From contig JAXGYV010000008.1 in assembly GCA_040772045.1 (NCBI GenBank), forward strand, positions 1-64,000: 64,000 nt of DNA, written 5' to 3'. The stretch's first letter is position 1. Each line of letters opens with the position of its first letter. The notes under the pieces were generated by a model. That model searched no databases, was not told the DNA's origin, and was given only the letters and a program-made list of their open reading frames with translations. Position numbers and translations under genes: made by a program. Shown here piece by piece: positions 31,896 through 39,887 of this stretch. Source of the stretch: JAXGYV01 sp040772045 (GTDB taxonomy: Bacteria > Actinomycetota > Thermoleophilia > UBA2241).

Positions 31896-33488
31896 GTGAG
31901 CAGAAGACACATTCGCATCTTCGATACCACGCTGCGCGACGGCGAGCAGGCGCCCGGCGCCAGCTTGAACAGCGCCGAGAAGCTGGAGATCGCGCGCCAG
32001 CTCGAGAAGCTCGGCGTCGACATCATCGAGGCCGGCTTTCCGATCTCCTCGCCGGACGACTTCACCAGCGTGCGCGAGATCTCGCGCCAGGTGAAGGGTT
32101 CGCGTGTGGCGGGTCTGGCGCGCTGCATGGAGCAGGATATCCGCGTGTGCTGGGATGCCGTGAGGATGGCGTCCAAGCCGCGCATCCACACGTTCATCAG
32201 TACGAGCCCGCTGCATCTGCAGTACCAGATCAAGAAGACGCCGCAAGAGGTGCTGGCCATCACCCGCGAGATGGTCACGCTGGCCAGCGGGCTGGCGGCC
32301 TCGCATCGCGAGGCCGACGTGGAGTTCAGCGCCATGGACGCCAGCCGCTCCGACGTCGACTTTCTGGCCGAGGTGGTGCGCGCGGCCATCGAGTGCGGCG
32401 CCACGACCATCAATATCCCGGATACGGTGGGCTACGCCATCCCCGAGCACTGGGCAGCCTTCCTGGAGAACCTCTACCGGGCGTGTCCACCGCTGCGCGA
32501 TGTGATCCTCAGCGTGCACTGCCACAACGATCTGGGGCTGGCCACGGCGAACTCCCTGGCGGCGGTACGTATGGGGGCCGCGCAGGTCGAGTGCGCCGTC
32601 AACGGTATCGGCGAGCGCGCGGGCAACGCCGCCCTCGAGGAAGTGGTGATGGCCATTCGTACGCGGGCCGACGTGTATGACGCCGAGACGCGCATAGCCA
32701 CCGAGGAGATCGCGCGGACCAGCCGGCTGGTGAGCACGCTCACCGGCTACGTGATCCAGCGCAACAAGGCCATCGTGGGCCGCAACGCGTTCGCCCATGA
32801 GAGCGGCATTCACCAGGCTGGCCTGCTCAGCGAGAAGTCGACGTTCGAGATCATCCGGGCCGCCGATGTGGGCCTTGCCGAGAGCGACCTGGTGTTGGGC
32901 AAGCACTCCGGGCGGCACGCCCTGCGCGCCAAGCTGGCGGAGCTGGGCTACCAGCTCGCCGACGACGAGCTAGACGAGGCGTTCAACCGCTTCAAGGAAG
33001 TGGCGGACAAGAAGAAGCAGGTCACCGTACTGGATCTGGAGGCGCTCGTCGGCGAAGAGATTCGCGAGCGTCAAGACCACTTCACGCTGCGCAGCTTCGT
33101 CTCGCAGTCCGGCTCGGCCATAACTCCTACCTCGCAAGTGGAGGTGGATGTACGCGGCCGGCTGCGGCGTGGCCGCAGCTTCAGCAATGGCACGGTGGAG
33201 AGCGTGTTCAAGGCCATCGACCAGGCGGTGGGCATGAAGGGAAGCCTGGCCGACTACCAGGTCGCGGCCATCTCCGCCGGCAAAGACGCCTTGGCCGAGG
33301 TGCGGGTGGCGGTGGAGGTCAACGGTCATACCTACAATGGCCAGGCCGTGAGCTTCGACGTCATGGAAGCCTCGGCCAAGGCGTACGTACGCGCGCTCAA
33401 CAACGCGGCGGGCGCCGGCGAGCGGGGCAACGGCACACGCCGGCGCCCCTCCCGGAACGCCTCCGCTCCAACCTCAGGGGGACGCTGA
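31896..33488 (+). CDS. leuA: 2-isopropylmalate synthase
   Basis: First committed step of leucine synthesis (2-ketoisovalerate + acetyl-CoA). 530 residues of the LeuA type 1 form: catalytic barrel with IFDTTLRDGEQAPGASL near residue 7, metal-binding HCHNDLGLATANSLAA near 207-222, NGIGERAGNAALEE, then linker and C-terminal LeuA allosteric domain (about 385-505) for leucine feedback. GTG 31896 is chosen since GGGGGA is 5 bases upstream and homology starts immediately; the frame extends to 31815 without homology. Overlaps leuC by one base. Preceded by a leucine-codon leader peptide. Distinguished from the cimA paralogue at 37474 by its sequence blocks and leu-operon context. Confidence 0.95.
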   Translation: MSRRHIRIFDTTLRDGEQAPGASLNSAEKLEIARQLEKLGVDIIEAGFPISSPDDFTSVREISRQVKGSRVAGLARCMEQDIRVCWDAVRMASKPRIHTFISTSPLHLQYQIKKTPQEVLAITREMVTLASGLAASHREADVEFSAMDASRSDVDFLAEVVRAAIECGATTINIPDTVGYAIPEHWAAFLENLYRACPPLRDVILSVHCHNDLGLATANSLAAVRMGAAQVECAVNGIGERAGNAALEEVVMAIRTRADVYDAETRIATEEIARTSRLVSTLTGYVIQRNKAIVGRNAFAHESGIHQAGLLSEKSTFEIIRAADVGLAESDLVLGKHSGRHALRAKLAELGYQLADDELDEAFNRFKEVADKKKQVTVLDLEALVGEEIRERQDHFTLRSFVSQSGSAITPTSQVEVDVRGRLRRGRSFSNGTVESVFKAIDQAVGMKGSLADYQVAAISAGKDALAEVRVAVEVNGHTYNGQAVSFDVMEASAKAYVRALNNAAGAGERGNGTRRRPSRNASAPTSGGR

Positions 33489-34822
33489 TGGCGAGCACCA
33501 TCACCGAGAAGATCCTGGCCGCGGCCGCTGGCGAAGCGCTGGTGCGGCCGGGGCAGATCATCGAGGCGCCGGTCGATCTGGCGCTGGCCAACGACATCAC
33601 CGCGCCGCTGGCCATCGCCGAGTTCGAGAAGGCCGGCTTCGAGCGTGTGTTCGACCCCGCTCGCATCGCCCTGGTCCCCGATCACTTCACGCCGAACAAA
33701 GACGTCAAGTCGGCCGAACAGGCGCGCAAGGTGCGTGCGTTTGCGCGCCGCCACGGCATCGTCAATTACTTCGAGGTGGGGCGCATGGGCATCGAGCACG
33801 CGCTGCTGCCCGAGCTGGGTTTGGTGGCGCCGGGCGACGTGGTCGTCGGCGCCGACTCGCACACCTGCACCTACGGTGCGCTGGCGCTGTTCAGCACGGG
33901 CGTCGGTTCCACCGATTTCGCGGCCGCCATGGCCTGGGGGCACGTATGGTTGCGGGTGCCGGAGTCCATCAAGTTCGTCTACCACGGCCTGCCGGGGCGG
34001 TACGTGACCGGCAAAGACCTCATCCTGGATACCATCGGCCGTATCGGAGTCGACGGTGCCCTGTACATGGCCATGGAGTTCACCGGCGAGGCCATCGAGG
34101 CGCTCAGCATGGATGGCCGCTTCACCATGTGCAACATGGCCATCGAGGCGGGTGGCAAGTGCGGCGTGATCGCACACGACGAGAAGACGGCGGCCTACCT
34201 GGCGACACGTCCGCAGGGATCGCGAGCGCGCACGGCGGGCGAGGTGTTCGCCAGCGACCCGGACGCCCACTACGCACAGGTCGTGGAGATCGCCGCGGCG
34301 GAGGTGCGGCCCACGGTAGCCAAGCCGCACCTTCCGGCCAACACGGCCGCGGCCGACGAACTGGCCGGCGTGCAGATCGATCAGGTGGTCATCGGCAGCT
34401 GCACCAACGGCCGGCTGGAAGATCTGCACCAGGCGGCCGAGATCCTGCGTGGCCGCACCGTGCATCCCAACGTGCGCCTCATCATCCTGCCGGGGACCCA
34501 GCAGGTCTGTCTGGACGCGGCCGCCGACGGGACCATGCGGACGCTCATCGAGGCGGGCGCCGCCTTCAGCACACCCACCTGTGGGCCGTGTCTCGGCGGG
34601 CACATGGGTATTCTGGCGGCCGGCGAGCGCTGCGTGAGCACGACCAATCGCAACTTCGTGGGCCGCATGGGCGATGTGACCAGCGAGGTCTACCTCGCCA
34701 GTCCGTACGTGGCGGCCGCTACCGCCGTCGCCGGGCACATCGCCACGCCGGAGGCGCTCGGCCGTCAGTTCGCCGGCGGTGGCTGTAGATGTGGGTGCGG
34801 CGGCGCGGGAGGCTGCAGATGA
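33488..34822 (+). CDS. leuC: 3-isopropylmalate dehydratase, large subunit
   Basis: Fe-S aconitase-type subunit for isomerising 2- to 3-isopropylmalate. 444 residues of the archaeal/HACN-type branch. The cluster cysteines are seen in GSCTNGR (about 300) and TPTCGPCLGGHMG (about 360); GADSHTCTYGAL and NMAIEAGGKCG are further family blocks. Unusual: the C-terminus continues past the normal end with GGGCRCGCGGAGGCR, four Cys in a Gly-rich tail. The bases coding that tail also contain the leuD ribosome site. ATG overlaps the leuA stop (TGATG); the stop overlaps the leuD start. Confidence 0.95.
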   Translation: MASTITEKILAAAAGEALVRPGQIIEAPVDLALANDITAPLAIAEFEKAGFERVFDPARIALVPDHFTPNKDVKSAEQARKVRAFARRHGIVNYFEVGRMGIEHALLPELGLVAPGDVVVGADSHTCTYGALALFSTGVGSTDFAAAMAWGHVWLRVPESIKFVYHGLPGRYVTGKDLILDTIGRIGVDGALYMAMEFTGEAIEALSMDGRFTMCNMAIEAGGKCGVIAHDEKTAAYLATRPQGSRARTAGEVFASDPDAHYAQVVEIAAAEVRPTVAKPHLPANTAAADELAGVQIDQVVIGSCTNGRLEDLHQAAEILRGRTVHPNVRLIILPGTQQVCLDAAADGTMRTLIEAGAAFSTPTCGPCLGGHMGILAAGERCVSTTNRNFVGRMGDVTSEVYLASPYVAAATAVAGHIATPEALGRQFAGGGCRCGCGGAGGCR

Positions 34823-35325
34823 TCATGGAAGGTACAGCACACAAGTTCGGCCGTGACGTCGACACCGACGTCATCATCCCCGCCCGCTACCTGAACACCA
34901 ACGATCCGCAGGAGCTCGCGCGGCACTGCATGGAGGACATCGACGCGGAGTTCGTGCGGCGCGTGCGGGCGGGCGACATCATGGTCGCCGACGAGAACTT
35001 CGGCTGCGGCTCCAGCCGTGAGCACGCGCCGGTGAGCATCATGGCCGCTGGGGTGAGCGTGGTGGTGGCCGCCAGTTTCGCGCGCATCTTCTACCGCAAC
35101 GCCATCAATGTCGGCCTGCCGATCGTGGTCTGTCCGCCAGCGGCGAGAGAAGCTCGGCAGGACGATCGCCTGCGCGTCGACCTCGGCGCGGGGACGGTGG
35201 AGAACCTCACCCAGGGCCGTTCGTACGCGGCCGAGCCCTTTCCCCCGTTCATGCAGGAGCTCATCGATCGTGGCGGCCTGTTGCCGTATGTAAAAGCGAA
35301 GCTCGCCGGAAAGGGTCGGGCATGA
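34819..35325 (+). CDS. leuD: 3-isopropylmalate dehydratase, small subunit
   Basis: 168-residue swivelling subunit that completes the LeuC active site. Seen: KFGRDVDTDVIIPARYL near the start and the ENFGCGSSREHAP substrate-binding loop near residue 60. ATG 34819 overlaps the leuC stop (ATGA) and has GGGAGG about 7 bases upstream; ATG 34825 is a weaker alternative. Overlaps leuB by four bases. Confidence 0.96.
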   Translation: MIMEGTAHKFGRDVDTDVIIPARYLNTNDPQELARHCMEDIDAEFVRRVRAGDIMVADENFGCGSSREHAPVSIMAAGVSVVVAASFARIFYRNAINVGLPIVVCPPAAREARQDDRLRVDLGAGTVENLTQGRSYAAEPFPPFMQELIDRGGLLPYVKAKLAGKGRA

Positions 35326-36434
35326 GTGCCGGCGCGGCTGGCGCGTCGTCCGAGCCCGGGGGGCGCAGCTACACGGTCATGCTCTTGCCGGGCGACGGTG
35401 TGGGCCCGGAGATCGTGGCGGCGGCGCGGACGGTGCTGGCCGCCGCCGGCGAGCGGTTCGGCTTCACCGTCGCCTACGAGCAGGGCATGCTCGGCGGCTG
35501 CGCCATCGACGCGTTTGGGGCTCCAATGGAGGCGGACCTGGTGCGGCGGTGCAAGGCCTGTGACGCGGTGCTCCTGGGAGCGGTCGGGGGCCCTAGGTGG
35601 GATACCACCGATCCGCGCCAACCGCGTCCAGAGCAAGGTCTGCTGGACATACGCAAAGGACTCGAGCTGTTCGCCAATGTGCGTCCGGTGCGCAGCTTCC
35701 CGGCCCTCGCACACAACAGCACGCTGCGCGCCGACGTGATCAGCGGTGTGGATCTCGTGATCGTGCGCGAGCTCACCGGCGGGCTGTACTTCGGCCGTCG
35801 CGAACGGACCGCCGACGCGGCGTACGACACCATGTTCTACACCGAGGCCGAGGTGGAGCGCTTGGTCGACTACGCCTTCCGTCTGGCAGTCGGCCGGCGC
35901 GGTCTGCTGCACTCGGTAGACAAGGCGAACGTGCTCGAGAGCAGCCGGCTGTGGCGCGCCGTCACACTGCGTGTGGCGCAGCGGTATCCGCGGGTCGAGC
36001 TGCGCCATATGCTGGTGGACAACTGCGCCATGCAGCTGGTGCGCGAGCCGCGACAGTTCGACGTGGTGGCCACCGAGAACATGTTCGGCGACATCCTCAG
36101 CGACGAGGCGGGCATGCTCACCGGCAGCATCGGTATGCTGCCCTCGGCCAGTGTGGGAGCGAGCGGGGTATCGCTGTACGAGCCCATCCACGGCTCGGCG
36201 CCGGATATCGCCGGGCGGGGGGTGGTCAACCCCTGCGCCACCGTGCTCTCGGCAGCCATGATGCTCGATATGAGCTTCGGCGAGACGGCGGCGGCGCGCG
36301 CCGTGGAAGCGGCCGTCGAGGCCGCGCTGGCCTCCGGCGCGCGGACCCCAGACATCGTCGCCACCGGAGAGACGGCGATCGGGACGGCGGCGATGACCGA
36401 GCGCATCGTCACCGCCCTAGAAGGAAAAGAGTAA
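35322..36434 (+). CDS. leuB: 3-isopropylmalate dehydrogenase
   Basis: Oxidatively decarboxylates 3-isopropylmalate to 2-ketoisocaproate with NAD. 370 residues. Seen: LLPGDGVGPEIVAAA, GAVGGPRWD, the Arg-containing substrate region ELFANVRPVRSF, REL-TGGLYFG, the Lys/Asp sites in DKANVLESS and DNCAMQLV, and the adenine-binding HGSAPDIAGRG. A 15-residue Ala/Gly/Ser-rich N-terminal extension precedes the core. Starts by ATGA overlap with leuD. Confidence 0.97.
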   Translation: MSAGAAGASSEPGGRSYTVMLLPGDGVGPEIVAAARTVLAAAGERFGFTVAYEQGMLGGCAIDAFGAPMEADLVRRCKACDAVLLGAVGGPRWDTTDPRQPRPEQGLLDIRKGLELFANVRPVRSFPALAHNSTLRADVISGVDLVIVRELTGGLYFGRRERTADAAYDTMFYTEAEVERLVDYAFRLAVGRRGLLHSVDKANVLESSRLWRAVTLRVAQRYPRVELRHMLVDNCAMQLVREPRQFDVVATENMFGDILSDEAGMLTGSIGMLPSASVGASGVSLYEPIHGSAPDIAGRGVVNPCATVLSAAMMLDMSFGETAAARAVEAAVEAALASGARTPDIVATGETAIGTAAMTERIVTALEGKE

Positions 36435-36463
36435 GGTTAAAGTTAACGGTAAGAGTTTCGCGG

Positions 36464-36483
36464 CGCTCGCCTGACGGCGAGCG
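36464..36483 (+). other. 8-bp hairpin between leuB and ilvE
   Basis: CGCTCGCC / GGCGAGCG with loop TGAC, followed by AGAGTGAGGAGG, the ilvE ribosome site. No T-run. Could help set ilvE translation or stabilise ends. Confidence 0.35.
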
Positions 36484-36499
36484 AGAGTGAGGAGGGCGC

Positions 36500-37447
36500 A
36501 TGGCGATCCCCGAGGTTGAGTACATCTGGATGAACGGTGAGTTGGTGCCCTGGGGCGAGGCGAAGGTGCACGTCCTCACTCATGCGCTGCACTACGGCTC
36601 GGGGGTCTTCGAGGGCATCCGTTGCTACGCCGCCGAGAAGGGCGCCGCCGTGTTCCGTCTCACCGATCACCTGCGGCGCCTGGAGCGCTCCGCGAAGCTC
36701 TACTACATGCCGATCCCGTACACGGTGGATCAACTGCGTCAGGCCACCTTCGACGTGATCGCCGCCAACGGCCTGAGCGCCTGCTACATCCGCCCCCTGG
36801 TGTACCGGGGTTACGGAGAGATGGGCTTGTTCCCGCTCAAGTGCCCGGTGGACGTGATCATCGCCGCGTGGTCGTGGGGCGCTTACCTCGGTGAGGAGGG
36901 CATCGCGCACGGCATCCGGGCCAAGACCTCCAGCATTCAGAGCCTCGATCACACCTCGCTGGCGCGGGCCGCCAAAGGCACCGGCCAGTACCTAAACAGC
37001 ATCCTGGCGAAGGTCGAGGTCACCAAGGCGGGCTACGACGAGGCGATCATGCTCAACGAGCGCGGGCACGTGGCCGAGGGCTCGGGCGAGAACATCTTCG
37101 TGGTGCGCGACGGCGTGCTCGCTACGCCGCCCACCGCCGACGGCGTGCTCGAGGGGATCACGCGGGCCACCGTCTTCGACATCTGCCGCAGCGAAGGCAT
37201 CCCCTGCGAGGAGCGGACGCTGCCGCGCAGCGATCTGGTGATCGCGGACGAGCTCTTCTATACGGGCACGGCGGCCGAGATCGTGCCGATCCGCGAGGTC
37301 GACGATCATCCGATCGGCGAGCCTGGCCCGCTGACGCGTCGCATCCAGGAGCGCTTTCGCGCGATCGTGGAAGGCCGCGATTCCGCCTTCGCCCACTACG
37401 CGGAGTACGTGCTCTCGCCGCAGCGGGCGCGGACGCTCGGGTCGTAG
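36500..37447 (+). CDS. ilvE: branched-chain amino acid aminotransferase
   Basis: Last step of valine, leucine and isoleucine synthesis (2-keto acids + glutamate). 315 residues of the class IV PLP family: IWMNGELVPW, HALHYGSGVFEGIRCY, RPLVYRGYGEMG, the PLP Lys in SLARAAKGTGQYLNS region, EGSGENIFVVRDGVL and the GITRATVFDIC helix. GAGGAGG 6 bases before ATG 36500. Lies between leuB and cimA in the branched-chain operon. Confidence 0.96.
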   Translation: MAIPEVEYIWMNGELVPWGEAKVHVLTHALHYGSGVFEGIRCYAAEKGAAVFRLTDHLRRLERSAKLYYMPIPYTVDQLRQATFDVIAANGLSACYIRPLVYRGYGEMGLFPLKCPVDVIIAAWSWGAYLGEEGIAHGIRAKTSSIQSLDHTSLARAAKGTGQYLNSILAKVEVTKAGYDEAIMLNERGHVAEGSGENIFVVRDGVLATPPTADGVLEGITRATVFDICRSEGIPCEERTLPRSDLVIADELFYTGTAAEIVPIREVDDHPIGEPGPLTRRIQERFRAIVEGRDSAFAHYAEYVLSPQRARTLGS

Positions 37448-37473
37448 GGTCGCGAGGGAGCGAGGGGAAGATC

Positions 37474-39054
37474 ATGGACGGAGTCCCGCGCGAGGTCAGG
37501 CTCTACGACACGACGCTGCGCGACGGCATGCAGCAGGAAGGCATGTCGGTCAGCGTCGACGAGAAAGTGCGCATCGCCCAGAAGCTCGATGAGCTTGGCG
37601 TGCACTACATCGAGGGCGGCTTTCCCGCGAGCAATCCCAAGGAGGTCGCCTTCTTCGAGCGCATGCGGACCGTACCCCTGCGCAACGCGGAGATCGTGGC
37701 GTTTGGCATGACGCGGCGGCGCGGGGTGAAGGCCGAAGACGATGCGGCCCTGCGCGTGCTGGCCGACGCGTGGCCGCGCACCGTGTGCATCGTGGGGAAG
37801 ACGTGGAAGCTGCACCTGAGCAAGGTGCTGCACGTGAGCCCCGACGAGAACCTGCGCATGATCGCCGACTCCATCCGGTACCTCACGAGCTGCGGCAAGC
37901 AGGTCTTCTACGACGCCGAGCACTTCTTCGACGGATTTCGCGACGATCCCCAGCACGCCGTCGCCGCGGTACGCACGGCGGCGGATGCTGGCGCGGCGCT
38001 CGTCTGCCTGTGCGATACCAACGGCGCTACGCTGCCGCTGGATCTCGCCGAGACCGTGCGCGCCGTGCGCGCCGCCGGCGATGTCCCGCTGGGCGTGCAC
38101 GTGCACAACGACGGCGACTGCGCGGTGGCCAATAGTTTGGTCGCCGTGGAGGCGGGAGCCTGCCAGGTACAGGGCACCATCAACGGTTACGGTGAGCGCT
38201 GTGGCAACGCTAATCTCACCTCCATCATCCCCGCTTTGGCGCTCAAGATGGGCATCGCCGTGGTGACGCCCGCCCAGCTGGAGACGCTCACCGAGACGGC
38301 TCAGTTTGTCGCCGACCTGGTGAACATCTCGCTAGGACCGCACAGCCCGTACGTCGGGCGGACCGCCTTCGCGCACAAGGGTGGTCTTCACGTGGCCGGT
38401 GTCGAGGCGGCGCCGCAGACGTTCGAGCACGTCGACCCGGCGCTGGTGGGGAACCGTCAGCGCATCCTGATCAGCGAGCTCTCGGGCAAGAGCGCCGTGC
38501 TGCATAAGGCGCGTGAGATGGGTATCCCGCTCGAGGGCGACGACGATCGCGTGGGTCGCGTGCTGCGTCGTCTCAAGGACCGCGAGCATCGCGGCTACCA
38601 GTACGAGGCCGCGGACGGGTCGTTCGAGCTGTTCCTGCGCCAGGCGCTGGCGCCGTACGAGCCGCTCTTCCGCCTCGAGGCGTTCCGTGTGATCGTGGAG
38701 AAGCGCGAAGACGGCAAGGCGGTGGTGGAGGCGACCATCAAGATCCACGTGGCCGGCGAGCGCATCATCAGCACCGCCGAGGGTAACGGACCGGTGAACG
38801 CCTTGGACGCCGCTCTGCGCCAGGCGATCACGCGGAAGTACCCGCACCTGGCGGCCATCGAGCTGGTCAACTACCGTGTTCGCATCCTCGACGAGGCACA
38901 CGGCACGGGGGCCGTAACGCGCGTGCTCCTCGACGCCAGCGACGGAGATCAGAGCTGGGGCACCACCGGGGTCTCGGAGAACATCATCGAGGCGAGCTGG
39001 GAGGCGCTCGTCGACTCCATCGAGTTCGGACTGATCAAGGCGCAGGAGCTGTGA
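37474..39054 (+). CDS. cimA: citramalate synthase
   Basis: Condenses pyruvate and acetyl-CoA to (R)-citramalate, letting isoleucine be made without threonine dehydratase; LeuC, LeuD and LeuB can carry the next steps. 526 residues, HMGL-like barrel with LYDTTLRDGMQQEGMSVS near the start, EGGFPASNPKEVAFF, metal-binding GVHVHNDGDCAVANS, and NGYGERCGNANL, then a C-terminal LeuA-type allosteric domain (about 385-520). The DGMQQEG form and length fit the CimA branch rather than LeuA. AGGGAGCGAGGGGAAG precedes ATG 37474. Its stop overlaps the FAH-family start. Confidence 0.92.
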   Translation: MDGVPREVRLYDTTLRDGMQQEGMSVSVDEKVRIAQKLDELGVHYIEGGFPASNPKEVAFFERMRTVPLRNAEIVAFGMTRRRGVKAEDDAALRVLADAWPRTVCIVGKTWKLHLSKVLHVSPDENLRMIADSIRYLTSCGKQVFYDAEHFFDGFRDDPQHAVAAVRTAADAGAALVCLCDTNGATLPLDLAETVRAVRAAGDVPLGVHVHNDGDCAVANSLVAVEAGACQVQGTINGYGERCGNANLTSIIPALALKMGIAVVTPAQLETLTETAQFVADLVNISLGPHSPYVGRTAFAHKGGLHVAGVEAAPQTFEHVDPALVGNRQRILISELSGKSAVLHKAREMGIPLEGDDDRVGRVLRRLKDREHRGYQYEAADGSFELFLRQALAPYEPLFRLEAFRVIVEKREDGKAVVEATIKIHVAGERIISTAEGNGPVNALDAALRQAITRKYPHLAAIELVNYRVRILDEAHGTGAVTRVLLDASDGDQSWGTTGVSENIIEASWEALVDSIEFGLIKAQEL

Positions 39055-39818
39055 GGCCGAGCGAGCTGCCCTTCGGCCGCGTGCTGGTGCGCGGCCGGGT
39101 CTGGGAGTGCCGGCGGGAGGCCGGTCGCGTCAAGCTGCTGGACCGTCCCGCCTACGACTCGCGCGCGGCTGAGGTGGGTGAGGCGCCTCTGGGCGAGTGT
39201 CAGGTGCTGGCGCCGACACGGCCGGGCAAGGTGGTCGCCGTGGGCCTCAATTACCGGGCCCACGCCGCCGAATTCGGGCTCGAGGCGCCCGACGAACCCG
39301 TCCTCTTCATGAAGCCGGCGTCCGCCGTGATCGGGCCGGACGAGGCCATCGTCTGTCCGGCGAATACGGGTCGTATCGATTACGAGGCCGAGCTAGCCGT
39401 GGTGATCGGCAGGCGCTGCCGCGACCTGACTGCGGCGGACGCCGTACGGGCGATCGCCGGCTACACGTGCGCCAACGACGTCACGGCGCGCAATCTGCAG
39501 GAGCGTGACGGCCAGTGGACCAGGGCCAAGAGCTTCGACACCTTCTGCCCGCTGGGCCCCTGGGTTGTGCCCGTCGCGCCGCCGCCGGAGGCACGGGTAA
39601 CGGCCAGCGTCGACGGCGCGGAAGTACAAGGCGGTACGGTGGGCGACATGATCGTGCCGCCGCCCGAGCTGGTCGCTTTCATCAGCCGGGTGATGACGCT
39701 CGAACCGGGGGACGTAGTGCTCACGGGCACGCCGCCCGGCGTTGGCCCCATCCGACCTGGCCAGACGGTCAGCGTGGCCGTGGAGGGCATCGGCGAGCTG
39801 CGAAACCCCGTGCGGTGA
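39051..39818 (+). CDS. fumarylacetoacetate hydrolase family protein
   Basis: 255 residues. The FAH fold is clear: KVVAVGLNYRAHAAEFG, PVLFMKPASAVIG, metal-binding Glu pair in RIDYEAELAVVIG, NDVTARNLQ, KSFDTFCPLGPWVV and GDVVLTGTPPGVGPI. Such proteins hydrolyse or decarboxylate small acyl-pyruvates, oxaloacetate or acylpyruvate analogues; the exact substrate is not readable. GTG 39051 overlaps cimA by four bases (GTGA), so it is translated with the branched-chain genes; oxaloacetate or keto-acid housekeeping is one guess. Confidence 0.9.
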   Translation: MRPSELPFGRVLVRGRVWECRREAGRVKLLDRPAYDSRAAEVGEAPLGECQVLAPTRPGKVVAVGLNYRAHAAEFGLEAPDEPVLFMKPASAVIGPDEAIVCPANTGRIDYEAELAVVIGRRCRDLTAADAVRAIAGYTCANDVTARNLQERDGQWTRAKSFDTFCPLGPWVVPVAPPPEARVTASVDGAEVQGGTVGDMIVPPPELVAFISRVMTLEPGDVVLTGTPPGVGPIRPGQTVSVAVEGIGELRNPVR

Positions 39819-39871
39819 ACGCCGTCACCACTGGCGAGCGAGTGACGATGGCTCCGCCGCCGGTTGGACGG

Positions 39872-39877
39872 TAGAAT
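39872..39877 (+). promoter_or_regulatory. -10-like element before dnaE
   Basis: TAGAAT 10 bases before the dnaE ATG with no convincing ribosome site between; allows a leader of only a few bases. No good -35 seen. Confidence 0.35.
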
Positions 39878-39887
39878 CGGGGCACCG

